Assembly (NCBI RefSeq): GCF_025699255.1
Contig: NZ_JAILWA010000004.1
Span: 1 to 64,000, forward strand
DNA length: 64,000 nt
Direction of reading: 5' to 3'
Origin: Nitrosopumilus sp.
Lineage (GTDB): Archaea; Thermoproteota; Nitrososphaeria; Nitrososphaerales; Nitrosopumilaceae
Shown here: positions 54,580 to 62,554 of the stretch, piece after piece
How the letters are laid out: every line of letters begins with the position of its first letter
Position numbering within the stretch: the first letter of the stretch is position 1
Program-made: the position numbers and the translations under genes
Notes under the pieces: model-generated
Databases searched by the model: none
What the model saw: the letters and a program-made list of their open reading frames with translations, nothing else
Told to the model about the DNA's origin: nothing

Positions 54580-55845
54580 TTATACAGTAATTTCATCATT
54601 TACTGCAGGTGAAAATGTCTCTAGACCAAATTGTTCATGAATTTCCTTGGCAAACATCTCACAAGATTCCGTATCTCCATGAACAGTACATACTTTGGGA
54701 TTTCCTTTAATTTTTTTGATCATATCAAATAGCTCTTTTCTATCTGCATGACCCGAAAATTGAAATTGTTTTACTTCAGCTGATACTTTTAGATCTTTAC
54801 CTCTAGTTGAAACCATTCCCGTATCTAGCAATTTTTTGCCTGGTGTTCCTTCTCCTTGATAAGAAACGAGTGCTATTCCATTTTTACTATCAAACGATAA
54901 TTGTTGTAAATAGTATACAGCATTTCCACCTACTAACATTCCTGCAGGAGAAATTACAACACATGGTTCTTCCATTGCTCTTTTTCTTTCAGTATGTTCT
55001 CTAATTGATGTTGCACTTTTGATAGCATCTGAAAATACTTTTGGATCTCTCAAATAATCTGGATGTTTAAACATTATTTCATTGACTTTCAGTGCCATCC
55101 CATCCATGATAATTCTATGTTTAAAGTTTGAACTTCTTAAAATACAAGCAATTTCTTGAGAACGCTCAACTGAAAATGATGGAATAAATAATGTTCCTTT
55201 TCTATCCATCACTTCATTTGCAAATTCTATTAGTTCTCTTTCTGATTCTTTTCTTGGTTTTTGTTCTGTCTTTGCATAAGTGCTTTCAGTAATTAACAAA
55301 TCAATTTCTCCAACATCCAAATCCATTTCTCGTAACATTCTTGAACCATTTGTTTTGATATCTCCTGTATAGAAAAGACGTTTTTTCTCGGATTCTACTA
55401 ACACTGTACTCCCACCTATCACATGACCTGATTCTCTTAATTCAAAGGTAGCATTTCCTTTGGTAACTTTTTGTTTAAATCCGATCTCTTTTGCATTTTT
55501 CATCATATTATTTACTTCAGGAAGATCAAATGGATGGGCATTTTTTTCAATTTTTAGCATATCTTCAATTAATAACTTTGAAAGATCAAATGTAGGTGGA
55601 GTTGCGTATACATCTGTATTCCCGCTAACAAAAAGAGATGGAACATTTCCTGAGTGGTCCAGATGAGCATGAGTAATTATTATTGCATCCAAATCTTTTG
55701 GTTTGACATGAAGTGGATATTGTGGTGGCGTACCTCTTCGTCCAAACATTACCCCATAATCTAATAGTAATTTAGTCCCATTACAATCAACTAAAAACCC
55801 TGATCTGCCAACCTCATTAGCAGCTCCTAAAACTTTAACATTCAA
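54580..55845 (-). CDS. Beta-CASP metallo-beta-lactamase RNA nuclease (aCPSF2-like)
   Basis: 421 residues. Zinc motifs HAHLDHSG, RESGHVIGGS and YTGDIKTNGSRM; beta-CASP part with FIPSFSVERSQEIACIL, SPAGMLVGG and QFSGHADRKEL. No N-terminal KH domains, so it is the shorter aCPSF2 type rather than the termination factor FttA. Processes or degrades RNA from the 5' or 3' side depending on subfamily. Start is TTG 55845; an in-frame stop lies just upstream. Confidence 0.92.
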   Translation of the reverse strand: MNVKVLGAANEVGRSGFLVDCNGTKLLLDYGVMFGRRGTPPQYPLHVKPKDLDAIIITHAHLDHSGNVPSLFVSGNTDVYATPPTFDLSKLLIEDMLKIEKNAHPFDLPEVNNMMKNAKEIGFKQKVTKGNATFELRESGHVIGGSTVLVESEKKRLFYTGDIKTNGSRMLREMDLDVGEIDLLITESTYAKTEQKPRKESERELIEFANEVMDRKGTLFIPSFSVERSQEIACILRSSNFKHRIIMDGMALKVNEIMFKHPDYLRDPKVFSDAIKSATSIREHTERKRAMEEPCVVISPAGMLVGGNAVYYLQQLSFDSKNGIALVSYQGEGTPGKKLLDTGMVSTRGKDLKVSAEVKQFQFSGHADRKELFDMIKKIKGNPKVCTVHGDTESCEMFAKEIHEQFGLETFSPAVNDEITV

Positions 55846-55958
55846 GAATTATGATGAATTTTTATCTACGTTAAAACCTTCTCTGAAGCGATCCGATCAT
55901 TATGCCTTTCATAGAATCTACAAAAGCTTTAATTAGTGTAAGCTAAGATTCGATCGTC

Positions 55959-56171
55959 ATGGGAAGAAGCTTCCAAGAATGGTTAGGACAACAAGATCAA
56001 GCCGTCGTCGCTAAAACACGTGCAGGTGACGAAGCAAACAAACCACTCCTAAACCAAATTAACTGGATTTGGGTTAACAATCTGATGAATCAGAAAGCAG
56101 ACCTTAATCCTTCTTCAGCAGAACTACTTGACTGGGTTACTTCTGGTCAAATAGATGCAATGAGAAAATAA
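55959..56171 (+). CDS. Small conserved protein, probably highly expressed
   Basis: 70 residues (GRSFQEWLGQQDQAVVAKTRAGDEANKPLLNQ at the start, ending SGQIDAMRK), acidic and helical with three Trp residues. Codons are C-rich (ACA, AAC, GAC, CTC), unlike most neighbours, which together with a TATA-like CTTTAATTA about 30 bases upstream and a hairpin-plus-oligo-T terminator suggests strong monocistronic expression. No family or function recognised. Confidence 0.75.
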   Translation: MGRSFQEWLGQQDQAVVAKTRAGDEANKPLLNQINWIWVNNLMNQKADLNPSSAELLDWVTSGQIDAMRK

Positions 56172-56210
56172 ACGTGCAAGACACGTTATCTTTTTGTTTT
56201 TTAATTTTTT
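56171..56210 (+). terminator. Hairpin plus T-rich terminator
   Basis: AACGTG-CAAGA-CACGTT (56171-56187) is a perfect six-base stem with a five-base loop, overlapping the TAA stop of the 70-residue protein gene, followed at once by T-rich sequence. Bacterial-like in form; in archaea the T tract may be enough. Confidence 0.7.
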
Positions 56211-56277
56211 AGTCTAAACTCTGTGCATGTTTTTTGCATCGATCATTTTCATAACAGGGTTATGAATTTCAATCATG

Positions 56278-56287
56278 GTTTAAATAG
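56278..56287 (+). promoter_or_regulatory. TATA box of ferredoxin gene
   Basis: GTTTAAATAG is centred about 30 bases before ATG 56312, matching other promoters in the window. Confidence 0.55.
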
Positions 56288-56311
56288 TCACCAACCATTC
56301 TTAATTTTGTA

Positions 56312-56614
56312 ATGCCAATAGCAATACTTCCAGACATTGATGAACAAAGATGTATCGGATGTGCACTATGTGTAGAAATCTGTACAACTCTTGGTCCAGA
56401 TGTCCTTAGAGTAAAACCAGTTGAAGGCTGGAAGAGAGGTAAAGCATTTGTCTTCTACCCAGAAAGATGTATTTCTGATGGTGCATGCATCGGTGTATGC
56501 CCAACAAAATCAATCTTTTGGATGAGACCAATGAATTACACAGCTGGACAACCAGTACCTCTTCACAAAAACGGTATCTTCATCAAAGGTTGGGCAGAAG
56601 ACGCTGCATTATAA
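56312..56614 (+). CDS. Dicluster ferredoxin with Asp in second cluster motif
   Basis: 100 residues. First motif CIGCALCVEIC (all four Cys). Second motif CISDGACIGVCP has Asp at the usual second Cys position, giving CxxDxxCxxxCP, as in the Pyrococcus furiosus ferredoxin where Asp ligates the cluster. So expect one regular 4Fe-4S cluster and one 3Fe-4S or Asp-ligated 4Fe-4S. The C-terminus carries an extra tail of about 35 residues (FWMRPMNYTAGQPVPLHKNGIF). Codon choice is that of a strongly expressed gene. Electron carrier, probably for oxoacid oxidoreductases or biosynthesis. Confidence 0.92.
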   Translation: MPIAILPDIDEQRCIGCALCVEICTTLGPDVLRVKPVEGWKRGKAFVFYPERCISDGACIGVCPTKSIFWMRPMNYTAGQPVPLHKNGIFIKGWAEDAAL

Positions 56615-56632
56615 GCAGAATCTTTTAGCACA

Positions 56633-56656
56633 TTCTTTTTTCTTATTTTTAATTTT
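56633..56656 (+). terminator. T-rich terminator after ferredoxin
   Basis: TTCTTTTTTCTTATTTTTAA begins about 20 bases after the stop; no stem is seen. Confidence 0.5.
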
Positions 56657-56704
56657 CAAAATGTATCTGTGATCATTTTTTCTAGTATGATTTTAAATCT
56701 TAAA

Positions 56705-58225
56705 TCATGCAGATTTTTTCTTTATCTCTTTAGGCAATTTCTTTGTAAAATATTTTAGAAACTCATCTTCTTTGTCATATCTAATCTCTATAAATTTATT
56801 ATTTTCAAAGAATTTTTTCCATGTCTTTTCAAATTCTAGAAATTCTTGAGGTTCAAAATTTATTCTTGCTGTCTCATGATGTGCTGCAGGAAAAATATCA
56901 GATATCTCAATTGGTATTAATCCCAAATGTGGATTGTATTGACAAACTTGCAATTCATCAAAATCTTTGAGTTTTTTTGAAAGATTTACAAATTGATGTG
57001 ACAGATATCCTGGTTTTGTTGATGATTCTTTTGTAACAAGTAATTTCTTTTTCTTTGATTTGAATTCTCTTACAATTTTGTGAAATGACTGAACTTCAGG
57101 TCTATATTGATCTTCTTTATCGTATAGAAAAATTGCCTTTTCTTTGAATTTTGGTGTACCAACTTTTAAAAATTCTACATTTTCTGTCATCACTTCTATC
57201 ATTTCATATAGCTTTGGATGGGCTCTTGCCTTTTTGATGACATATTCCCATAATCTTCCTTCATGAATAGCCTGTTTGACCTTTTCCACCTCTAATTTTA
57301 TTGCGTAAAGGTTATGAATTGCCAATTCATTGATTTTTTCAGTTTGTTCCAATTGACGTAATTCATCAGGAGTATATTTTGAACAAATCTCACAATTACA
57401 TGGAAAAAACACAATGTCTGACAAATAACGTGTTCCGTCTTCTGTGATGTATCTATCTTGTTTTGCATATAGCATATACGATGCAGAATCAAATGTATCA
57501 CATCCTAACGCAACAGCAAAGGGAATAGTTAATGGATGTCCTGCACCAAATAGATGCAAAGGAATGTTGTGTGGAATCTGTTTTTTGGCTGCTACAATCA
57601 TCTGAGCTAATAATTTGTATTCATATGACTCCATAAACTCAACAGGACTGCCCAATGCTAACATCTTGTATCCAATCTTAACTAGATTCTTTGTTGATTT
57701 TGCAACAAGATCAAAATGTTCTCCGCCCTGAATTGGTCCAATCCATATCTGTCCGTTATCTTCACTATCATCAAGTGTCTGTTTACAAACTTCTAAGGTG
57801 TGTTTGACATATGCTTCTGCTTTTTTAATTGGAAGTCCGAATCCTGTTGGTTTATCAAGTGGTATGGCAAAATCTGTCATTATTCCTTTTTCAAAATCTG
57901 CCATCTCTTTTGGTAAAACTGGAACGTCACCATATTCTAATACTTGATATCCTCCAGAATCTGTCATTATTCCTCTGTCATAATCAATAATTTTATGAAT
58001 TCCTTTTTTGATTGCCTTTTCACCATAACTGTTTCTTGTTATGTATGCATTTGTAATTACTAAATCAAATCCAATTTCTTTAATTTTTTTTGAAGGAATA
58101 GTTTGTTTTACTGGGTGAATTACTGGAACATATGCTGGTGTCTCAATCTTTCCATGATTTGTTTCAATCATACCTATCCTACCAGCTAAATCTGTCTTTG
58201 AAATCTCAAACAAGTAATTTCTCAA
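56705..58225 (-). CDS. tgtA: Archaeosine tRNA-guanine transglycosylase (PUA domain apparently absent)
   Basis: 506 residues. Exchanges guanine-15 of tRNA for preQ0, the first archaeosine step. Catalytic Asp in MTDSGGYQVLEYG and nucleophile in DTFDSASYM; zinc site CNCEIC plus His in LAIHNLY. The C-terminal part has the domain seen in TgtA/ArcS (YNPHLGLIPIEISDIFPAAHHE) but the chain ends about 80 residues later in KKSA, shorter than the roughly 580 residues of euryarchaeal TgtA, where a C-terminal PUA domain binds the tRNA end. Confidence 0.93.
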   Translation of the reverse strand: MRNYLFEISKTDLAGRIGMIETNHGKIETPAYVPVIHPVKQTIPSKKIKEIGFDLVITNAYITRNSYGEKAIKKGIHKIIDYDRGIMTDSGGYQVLEYGDVPVLPKEMADFEKGIMTDFAIPLDKPTGFGLPIKKAEAYVKHTLEVCKQTLDDSEDNGQIWIGPIQGGEHFDLVAKSTKNLVKIGYKMLALGSPVEFMESYEYKLLAQMIVAAKKQIPHNIPLHLFGAGHPLTIPFAVALGCDTFDSASYMLYAKQDRYITEDGTRYLSDIVFFPCNCEICSKYTPDELRQLEQTEKINELAIHNLYAIKLEVEKVKQAIHEGRLWEYVIKKARAHPKLYEMIEVMTENVEFLKVGTPKFKEKAIFLYDKEDQYRPEVQSFHKIVREFKSKKKKLLVTKESSTKPGYLSHQFVNLSKKLKDFDELQVCQYNPHLGLIPIEISDIFPAAHHETARINFEPQEFLEFEKTWKKFFENNKFIEIRYDKEDEFLKYFTKKLPKEIKKKSA

Positions 58226-58244
58226 ATTAAAAGGTGTTATTTAA

Positions 58245-58793
58245 TCAATCAACAAAAAACTTTTTCAAATCATTCCTATTCGTAACCAGTTCTAACCAAT
58301 CTACATCCTCCCCCTGAAGATTTCCTAAAATAATTGATTCTATTTTGTTTACCACGTCTTGAATCTCTTTACCAGTTACATTAATCTGAAAAGTCTTCTC
58401 GTTAAATTGATTAATTGAATTGTGTGTAATCACCCCTAAAATTTCACTTCCTGTATTTTCCTTACTTTTTTTATCTGAATATTCACGTTGTTTGTAAACT
58501 TGGATTAAATCATATGGGCTACGTCGCAAAACTATTGCTGTTTTTACTTGTTCTTTATCTAAAACATATGGGGCCAAATGTCCTACTATAATACAATCAG
58601 AAGAAATTTCTTGTTTTAAAATTTCTTTTAACTTTTCAGTATCTACATCATTTGATTCATTATTTTTTTCAAATAGCCCTGAATTCTTTGCAATTTGATT
58701 AATATCTATAATTTTTAACTGCAATTTTTTTGCAAGTTCTTTTGAAATGGTGTGCTTGCCTACTCCTGGATTACCTGTAATGACTATTGACAT
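58245..58793 (-). CDS. AK6/Fap7-type adenylate kinase (ribosome maturation)
   Basis: 182 residues. P-loop TGNPGVGKHTISKELA at the N-terminus, IDINQIAKNSGLF (NMP-binding region), VGHLAPYVL and VLRRSPYDLIQVYKQR. This is the broad-specificity AMP kinase family that works in small-subunit maturation in eukaryotes. Lies 20 bases upstream of tgtA in the same direction. The leftward promoter is the A/T stretch around 58815-58822. Confidence 0.85.
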   Translation of the reverse strand: MSIVITGNPGVGKHTISKELAKKLQLKIIDINQIAKNSGLFEKNNESNDVDTEKLKEILKQEISSDCIIVGHLAPYVLDKEQVKTAIVLRRSPYDLIQVYKQREYSDKKSKENTGSEILGVITHNSINQFNEKTFQINVTGKEIQDVVNKIESIILGNLQGEDVDWLELVTNRNDLKKFFVD

Positions 58794-58865
58794 ATAATGA
58801 ATTTGTAAGGAGGTGATTAAACGATTTCTGCAATACTAATAAGTAGAATTGGATTTTTCACATTA

Positions 58866-60053
58866 TTGCAAATTGGTTTATTGGGTAAAGCAAATGTAGG
58901 GAAATCTACCTTCTTCTCAGCAGCAACTGAAACTCCTGTACCATCAGGAAACTTTCCATTTACAACAATTGAGCCAAATATAGGAGTTGCATACGTGAAA
59001 GCAGATTGTGCTTGTAAACATTTTGATATCAAACATGATAATGAATTATGTGTAAATGGAACTAGATTCATTCCAGTCAAGCTAATTGACGTTGCTGGAC
59101 TAGTTCCTGGCGCGCATGAAGGAAAAGGATTAGGAAATCAATTCCTTGATGATGCAAGACAAGCTGAAGTTTTAATTCATGTTGTTGATATTGCTGGAAC
59201 CACTGATATTCAAGGACAACCTGTACCGCCTGGAACTCATAACCCCTTAGAAGATGTTGTCTTTGTTCAAGATGAATTTGATCAATGGTTTGCAGATATT
59301 TTGAAAAGAGAATGGGATAAAATAACTCGTGAAATAGATCAAAAGCGTGCAAAACTCACTGATGGAATTGCAAAAAGATTTTCTGGGTTGGGAATTAAAG
59401 ATTTTCAAGTTCAAGAAATTCTTCAAAGGTTGGGATTTATGGCTAAAAATCCTAAGGAATGGGAAGATGTAGACATTGAAACTTTTGTTAAAGAATTGAG
59501 AAAAAGTACAAAACCTATGATTATTGCTGCAAACAAAGCTGATCTATGTCAAGATCTAGATATCCTAAAAAAAATTTCAGATATTGTTATTCCATGTAGT
59601 GCTGAAACTGAATTATTATTACGAAAAGCATCAAAAGCTGGTATTGTAAATTATTCATCTGGCGATGAAGGATTTACCGTTGTTGATGGAAAAGAAATCC
59701 CCCTACCTCAACAAAAAGCTCTTGAACTTGTAAAATCTGTTTTTTCAAAGATCCCTTCTACTGGAATCCAAAAAATACTAAACACTGCAGTTTTTGATTC
59801 TCTAAAATTTATTGTAGTGTATCCTGTTGAAGACGAGACAAAATTGACCAATAAAGATGGAATTATTTTGCCTGATACAAAATTAATTCCACAAGATTCC
59901 ACCGCTAAAGATTTGGCAAGCTTGATTCATGCCGACATTGCAAAGGGATTCTTACATGCAATTGACTGTAAGACAAAACAACGGATTAGTGGTGATCAAA
60001 AACTAAAAAATGGCGACGTCATCAAAATTGTTTCAACTCTAAGTCATGGATAA
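58866..60053 (+). CDS. YchF/Obg-family GTPase with TGS domain
   Basis: 395 residues. G1 LLGKANVGKSTFFS at the very N-terminus, G3 LIDVAGLVPGAHEGKGLG, G4 AANKAD, helical insert, and a C-terminal TGS domain (KDGIILPDTKLIPQDSTAKDLASLIHADI). The archaeal COG0012 group is ribosome-associated. Start is TTG 58866, which gives the family-typical N-terminus QIGLLGK. Overlaps kae1 by eight bases. Confidence 0.9.
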   Translation: MQIGLLGKANVGKSTFFSAATETPVPSGNFPFTTIEPNIGVAYVKADCACKHFDIKHDNELCVNGTRFIPVKLIDVAGLVPGAHEGKGLGNQFLDDARQAEVLIHVVDIAGTTDIQGQPVPPGTHNPLEDVVFVQDEFDQWFADILKREWDKITREIDQKRAKLTDGIAKRFSGLGIKDFQVQEILQRLGFMAKNPKEWEDVDIETFVKELRKSTKPMIIAANKADLCQDLDILKKISDIVIPCSAETELLLRKASKAGIVNYSSGDEGFTVVDGKEIPLPQQKALELVKSVFSKIPSTGIQKILNTAVFDSLKFIVVYPVEDETKLTNKDGIILPDTKLIPQDSTAKDLASLIHADIAKGFLHAIDCKTKQRISGDQKLKNGDVIKIVSTLSHG

Positions 60054-61038
60054 TATGTTAGGCCTTGGAATTGAAAGCACAGCTCACACATTTTCATGTG
60101 CTATTATAGAAAAAAAAGGAAAAAAAGGCAAAATATTATCTGATGTTAGAAAAATCTATCGTCCTGAAGAAGGTGAAGGAATTCATCCACGTGAAGCCTC
60201 TAGACATCATATTGATAATAGTTCTATTGTTTTATCTGACTGTCTTAAAGAAGCAAACGTTTCAATCACTGATTTAGACATTGTTTCATATGCAGCTGGC
60301 CCTGGTTTGGGTCCTTGCTTACGAGTTGGTGCTGTAGTTGCAAGATCTTTATCATCATTTTACAAAATTCCAATCTATCCAGTTAATCATGCAATTGGAC
60401 ATATTGAATTAGGAAAGTTGCTAACTGGAGCAACTAATCCATTGGTACTTTTAGTATCTGGAGGACATACAATGCTTTTGGCATTTTTAAATAAACAATG
60501 GAGAGTTTTTGGTGAAACCTTGGATATTACATTGGGTCAATTGCTTGATCAATTCGGACGATCAATTGGATATGCTTCCCCTTGTGGAAAAAATATAGAA
60601 GAATTGGCAACTACATCTTCAAATTATGTTACCTTACCTTATTCTGTAAAAGGAAATGACGTATCTTTTTCTGGATTATTATCTGCCACAAAATCTGTTG
60701 CCTTGAAAAGTAAAGAAGATGCATGCTATTCACTCCAAGAAACTGCATTTGCAATGATTAGTGAAGCAGTTGAACGTGCATTATCTTTTACAAGAAAAAA
60801 AGAGTTAATGATTGTAGGTGGAGTTGCAGCAAACAAACGATTATCAGAAATGCTACAAGATGTTTGTAAGAGACATGGCTGTGGTTTTTTCGTTGTACCA
60901 TTAAGATATGCGGGTGATTGTGGAAGTCAAATTTGTTGGACTGGTTTATTGGAATCTCAAATTAAAGAAGGCGTTTCTTTAAAAGATACTTTTGTGACTC
61001 AGTCTTGGAGATTAGATTCTGTTAAGGTAGATTATTGA
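60046..61038 (+). CDS. kae1: KEOPS subunit Kae1 (tRNA threonylcarbamoyladenosine synthase)
   Basis: 330 residues of the ASKHA fold. LGIESTAHTFSCAI at the start, HPREASRHH, SYAAGPGLGPCLRVG, metal-binding NHAIGHIELG and Asp in YAGDCGSQICW. Transfers threonylcarbamoyl to A37 of ANN-reading tRNAs. Not fused to Bud32, which is a separate gene about 350 bases on. ATG 60055 right after the YchF stop is an alternative start. Confidence 0.96.
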   Translation: MDNMLGLGIESTAHTFSCAIIEKKGKKGKILSDVRKIYRPEEGEGIHPREASRHHIDNSSIVLSDCLKEANVSITDLDIVSYAAGPGLGPCLRVGAVVARSLSSFYKIPIYPVNHAIGHIELGKLLTGATNPLVLLVSGGHTMLLAFLNKQWRVFGETLDITLGQLLDQFGRSIGYASPCGKNIEELATTSSNYVTLPYSVKGNDVSFSGLLSATKSVALKSKEDACYSLQETAFAMISEAVERALSFTRKKELMIVGGVAANKRLSEMLQDVCKRHGCGFFVVPLRYAGDCGSQICWTGLLESQIKEGVSLKDTFVTQSWRLDSVKVDY

Positions 61039-61358
61039 TTTTTGTTTTCACTGATAGTTTGATCAATGATCTTTACCCAGCTTTTTGTATTAAAAACTCC
61101 AAATTTGTAAGTTTGTTCTCCTTCATCTGTTTTTGCTGTAAAACAAACTTTTTTCATTAACAAGCCTTCTTTCCATGTTTTTGTAATTTTATCTAACGAA
61201 ATATCCAAGATTGTTTCTCCAAAATGTTTTGAAAAATCCATAATCCTTGCATTTGTTTTGTCAAATGCTATCCTCTTATTTGTTAATGTTAAAATTCCTG
61301 CTCCTAATTTGTCTTCGCTACAATCTTCCTGCTTTATCCTTTTTTCTCCTTCATCCAT
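61032..61358 (-). CDS. PH/GRAM-like domain protein (unknown)
   Basis: 108 residues. The segment LGAGILTLTNKRIAFDKTNARIM is typical of GRAM/bacterial PH-type domains, followed by strands (ILDISLDKITKTWKEGLLMKKVCFTAK) and a C-terminal helix (TKSWVKIIDQTI). No membrane segment. Lies on the opposite strand between kae1 (overlap seven bases) and bud32. Function unknown. Confidence 0.7.
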   Translation of the reverse strand: MDEGEKRIKQEDCSEDKLGAGILTLTNKRIAFDKTNARIMDFSKHFGETILDISLDKITKTWKEGLLMKKVCFTAKTDEGEQTYKFGVFNTKSWVKIIDQTISENKNQ

Positions 61359-61389
61359 GATTGACTTTTATTGAATTCCTCAGGATATA

Positions 61390-62016
61390 ATGTTAATGAA
61401 ATTACTTAAGAAAGGAGCTGAAGCTGATATCTATCAAACTAAATGGCAAAATTCTAAAGCAATTTTAAAAATAAGGAAAATTAAAAGATACCGAAATTTT
61501 TCACTTGATTCAAAAATTCGTAAACAAAGAACAATCAAAGAATCTCAAATGCTTTCACTTGTAAAATCATATGGTATACCTACTCCACTTGTTTATTTTG
61601 TAAATCTAGATAAAACTTCAATAATAATGCAAGAAATCTCTGGGAAACCAATTCATGATTTACCTGAACGAAAAATAATTGAATTGTCAAAAGAGATTGG
61701 AAAATTAGTTGGGAAATTACACAAGAACGGAATAATGCATGGAGATTTGACAACCTCAAATTTTATTTTGTTTCAAAATAAAGTATATGTCATTGATTTT
61801 GGGTTATCTCAGATTTCAATTAAACCTGAAGATCACGCTGTTGATTTGAGATTAATTAAAGAAATTCTTAATAGTGCACATGCAAAAATTATGATTCCGT
61901 CATGGAAAAACTTCCTTTATGGATACAAATCTATTGTAGGCGATGCCTATTATAGAAAAATAACTAAACTAGTTTCAGATATTGAAAGTCGTGGTCGATA
62001 TGCACAAGTCGTATGA
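61390..62016 (+). CDS. bud32: KEOPS kinase/ATPase Bud32
   Basis: 208 residues: minimal atypical kinase with the nucleotide loop KKGAEADIY, catalytic MHGDLTTSNFIL and metal-binding VIDFGLS; a short C-terminus rich in Arg/Gly (ESRGRYAQVV) as in other Bud32 proteins. Partner of Kae1. Two ATGs six bases apart (61390, 61396) are possible starts. Overlaps rdgB by 17 bases. Confidence 0.95.
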   Translation: MLMKLLKKGAEADIYQTKWQNSKAILKIRKIKRYRNFSLDSKIRKQRTIKESQMLSLVKSYGIPTPLVYFVNLDKTSIIMQEISGKPIHDLPERKIIELSKEIGKLVGKLHKNGIMHGDLTTSNFILFQNKVYVIDFGLSQISIKPEDHAVDLRLIKEILNSAHAKIMIPSWKNFLYGYKSIVGDAYYRKITKLVSDIESRGRYAQVV

Positions 62017-62554
62017 TCTATATTTTGTATCTTCCAACAAGCACAAATTTCTTGAAGCCCAAAGCATTCTAAATCTTCATGGGATTAATCTTAGATTTTT
62101 AAAATCTAATTTGAAAGAACTTCAATCTCATTCACTACAAAAAATTGCACTGGCAAAAGCAAAAGATGCATTTTCTAAATTCCATAAACCTGTAATCATT
62201 GAAGATGATGGATTGTTTATTGATTCAATAGAAGGATTTCCAGGTCCATACTCTTCTTATGTTTTTAAAACAATTGGAAATAAAGGCATTCTCAATTTGT
62301 TAAATAATAAAAGAAAAGCAAAATTTGTTTCAATAATTACTTATTGTGATAAAACAACTCTCAAATCTTTTCAAGGACAACTTTGTGGAAAAATTTCTAA
62401 AACTCAAAAAGGAAAAGGTTGGGGATATGACCCAATTTTCATTCCAAACAATTCAACAAAAACATTTGCTGTCATGAATAATAAAAATAAAATCTCTCAT
62501 AGATATATTGCACTCAAAAAATTTTCTAAATGGTATTTACGTAAGAAGGAATAA
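62000..62554 (+). CDS. rdgB: XTP/dITP pyrophosphatase (RdgB/HAM1)
   Basis: 184 residues from ATG 62000. FVSSNKHKFLEAQSIL (substrate loop), IEDDGLFIDSIEGFPGPYSSYV, KGKGWGYDPIFIP and SHRYIALKKF are diagnostic. Hydrolyses non-canonical purine nucleotides. The start lies in the end of bud32, and the last 29 bases overlap the convergent taw1 gene. Confidence 0.93.
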   Translation: MHKSYDLYFVSSNKHKFLEAQSILNLHGINLRFLKSNLKELQSHSLQKIALAKAKDAFSKFHKPVIIEDDGLFIDSIEGFPGPYSSYVFKTIGNKGILNLLNNKRKAKFVSIITYCDKTTLKSFQGQLCGKISKTQKGKGWGYDPIFIPNNSTKTFAVMNNKNKISHRYIALKKFSKWYLRKKE

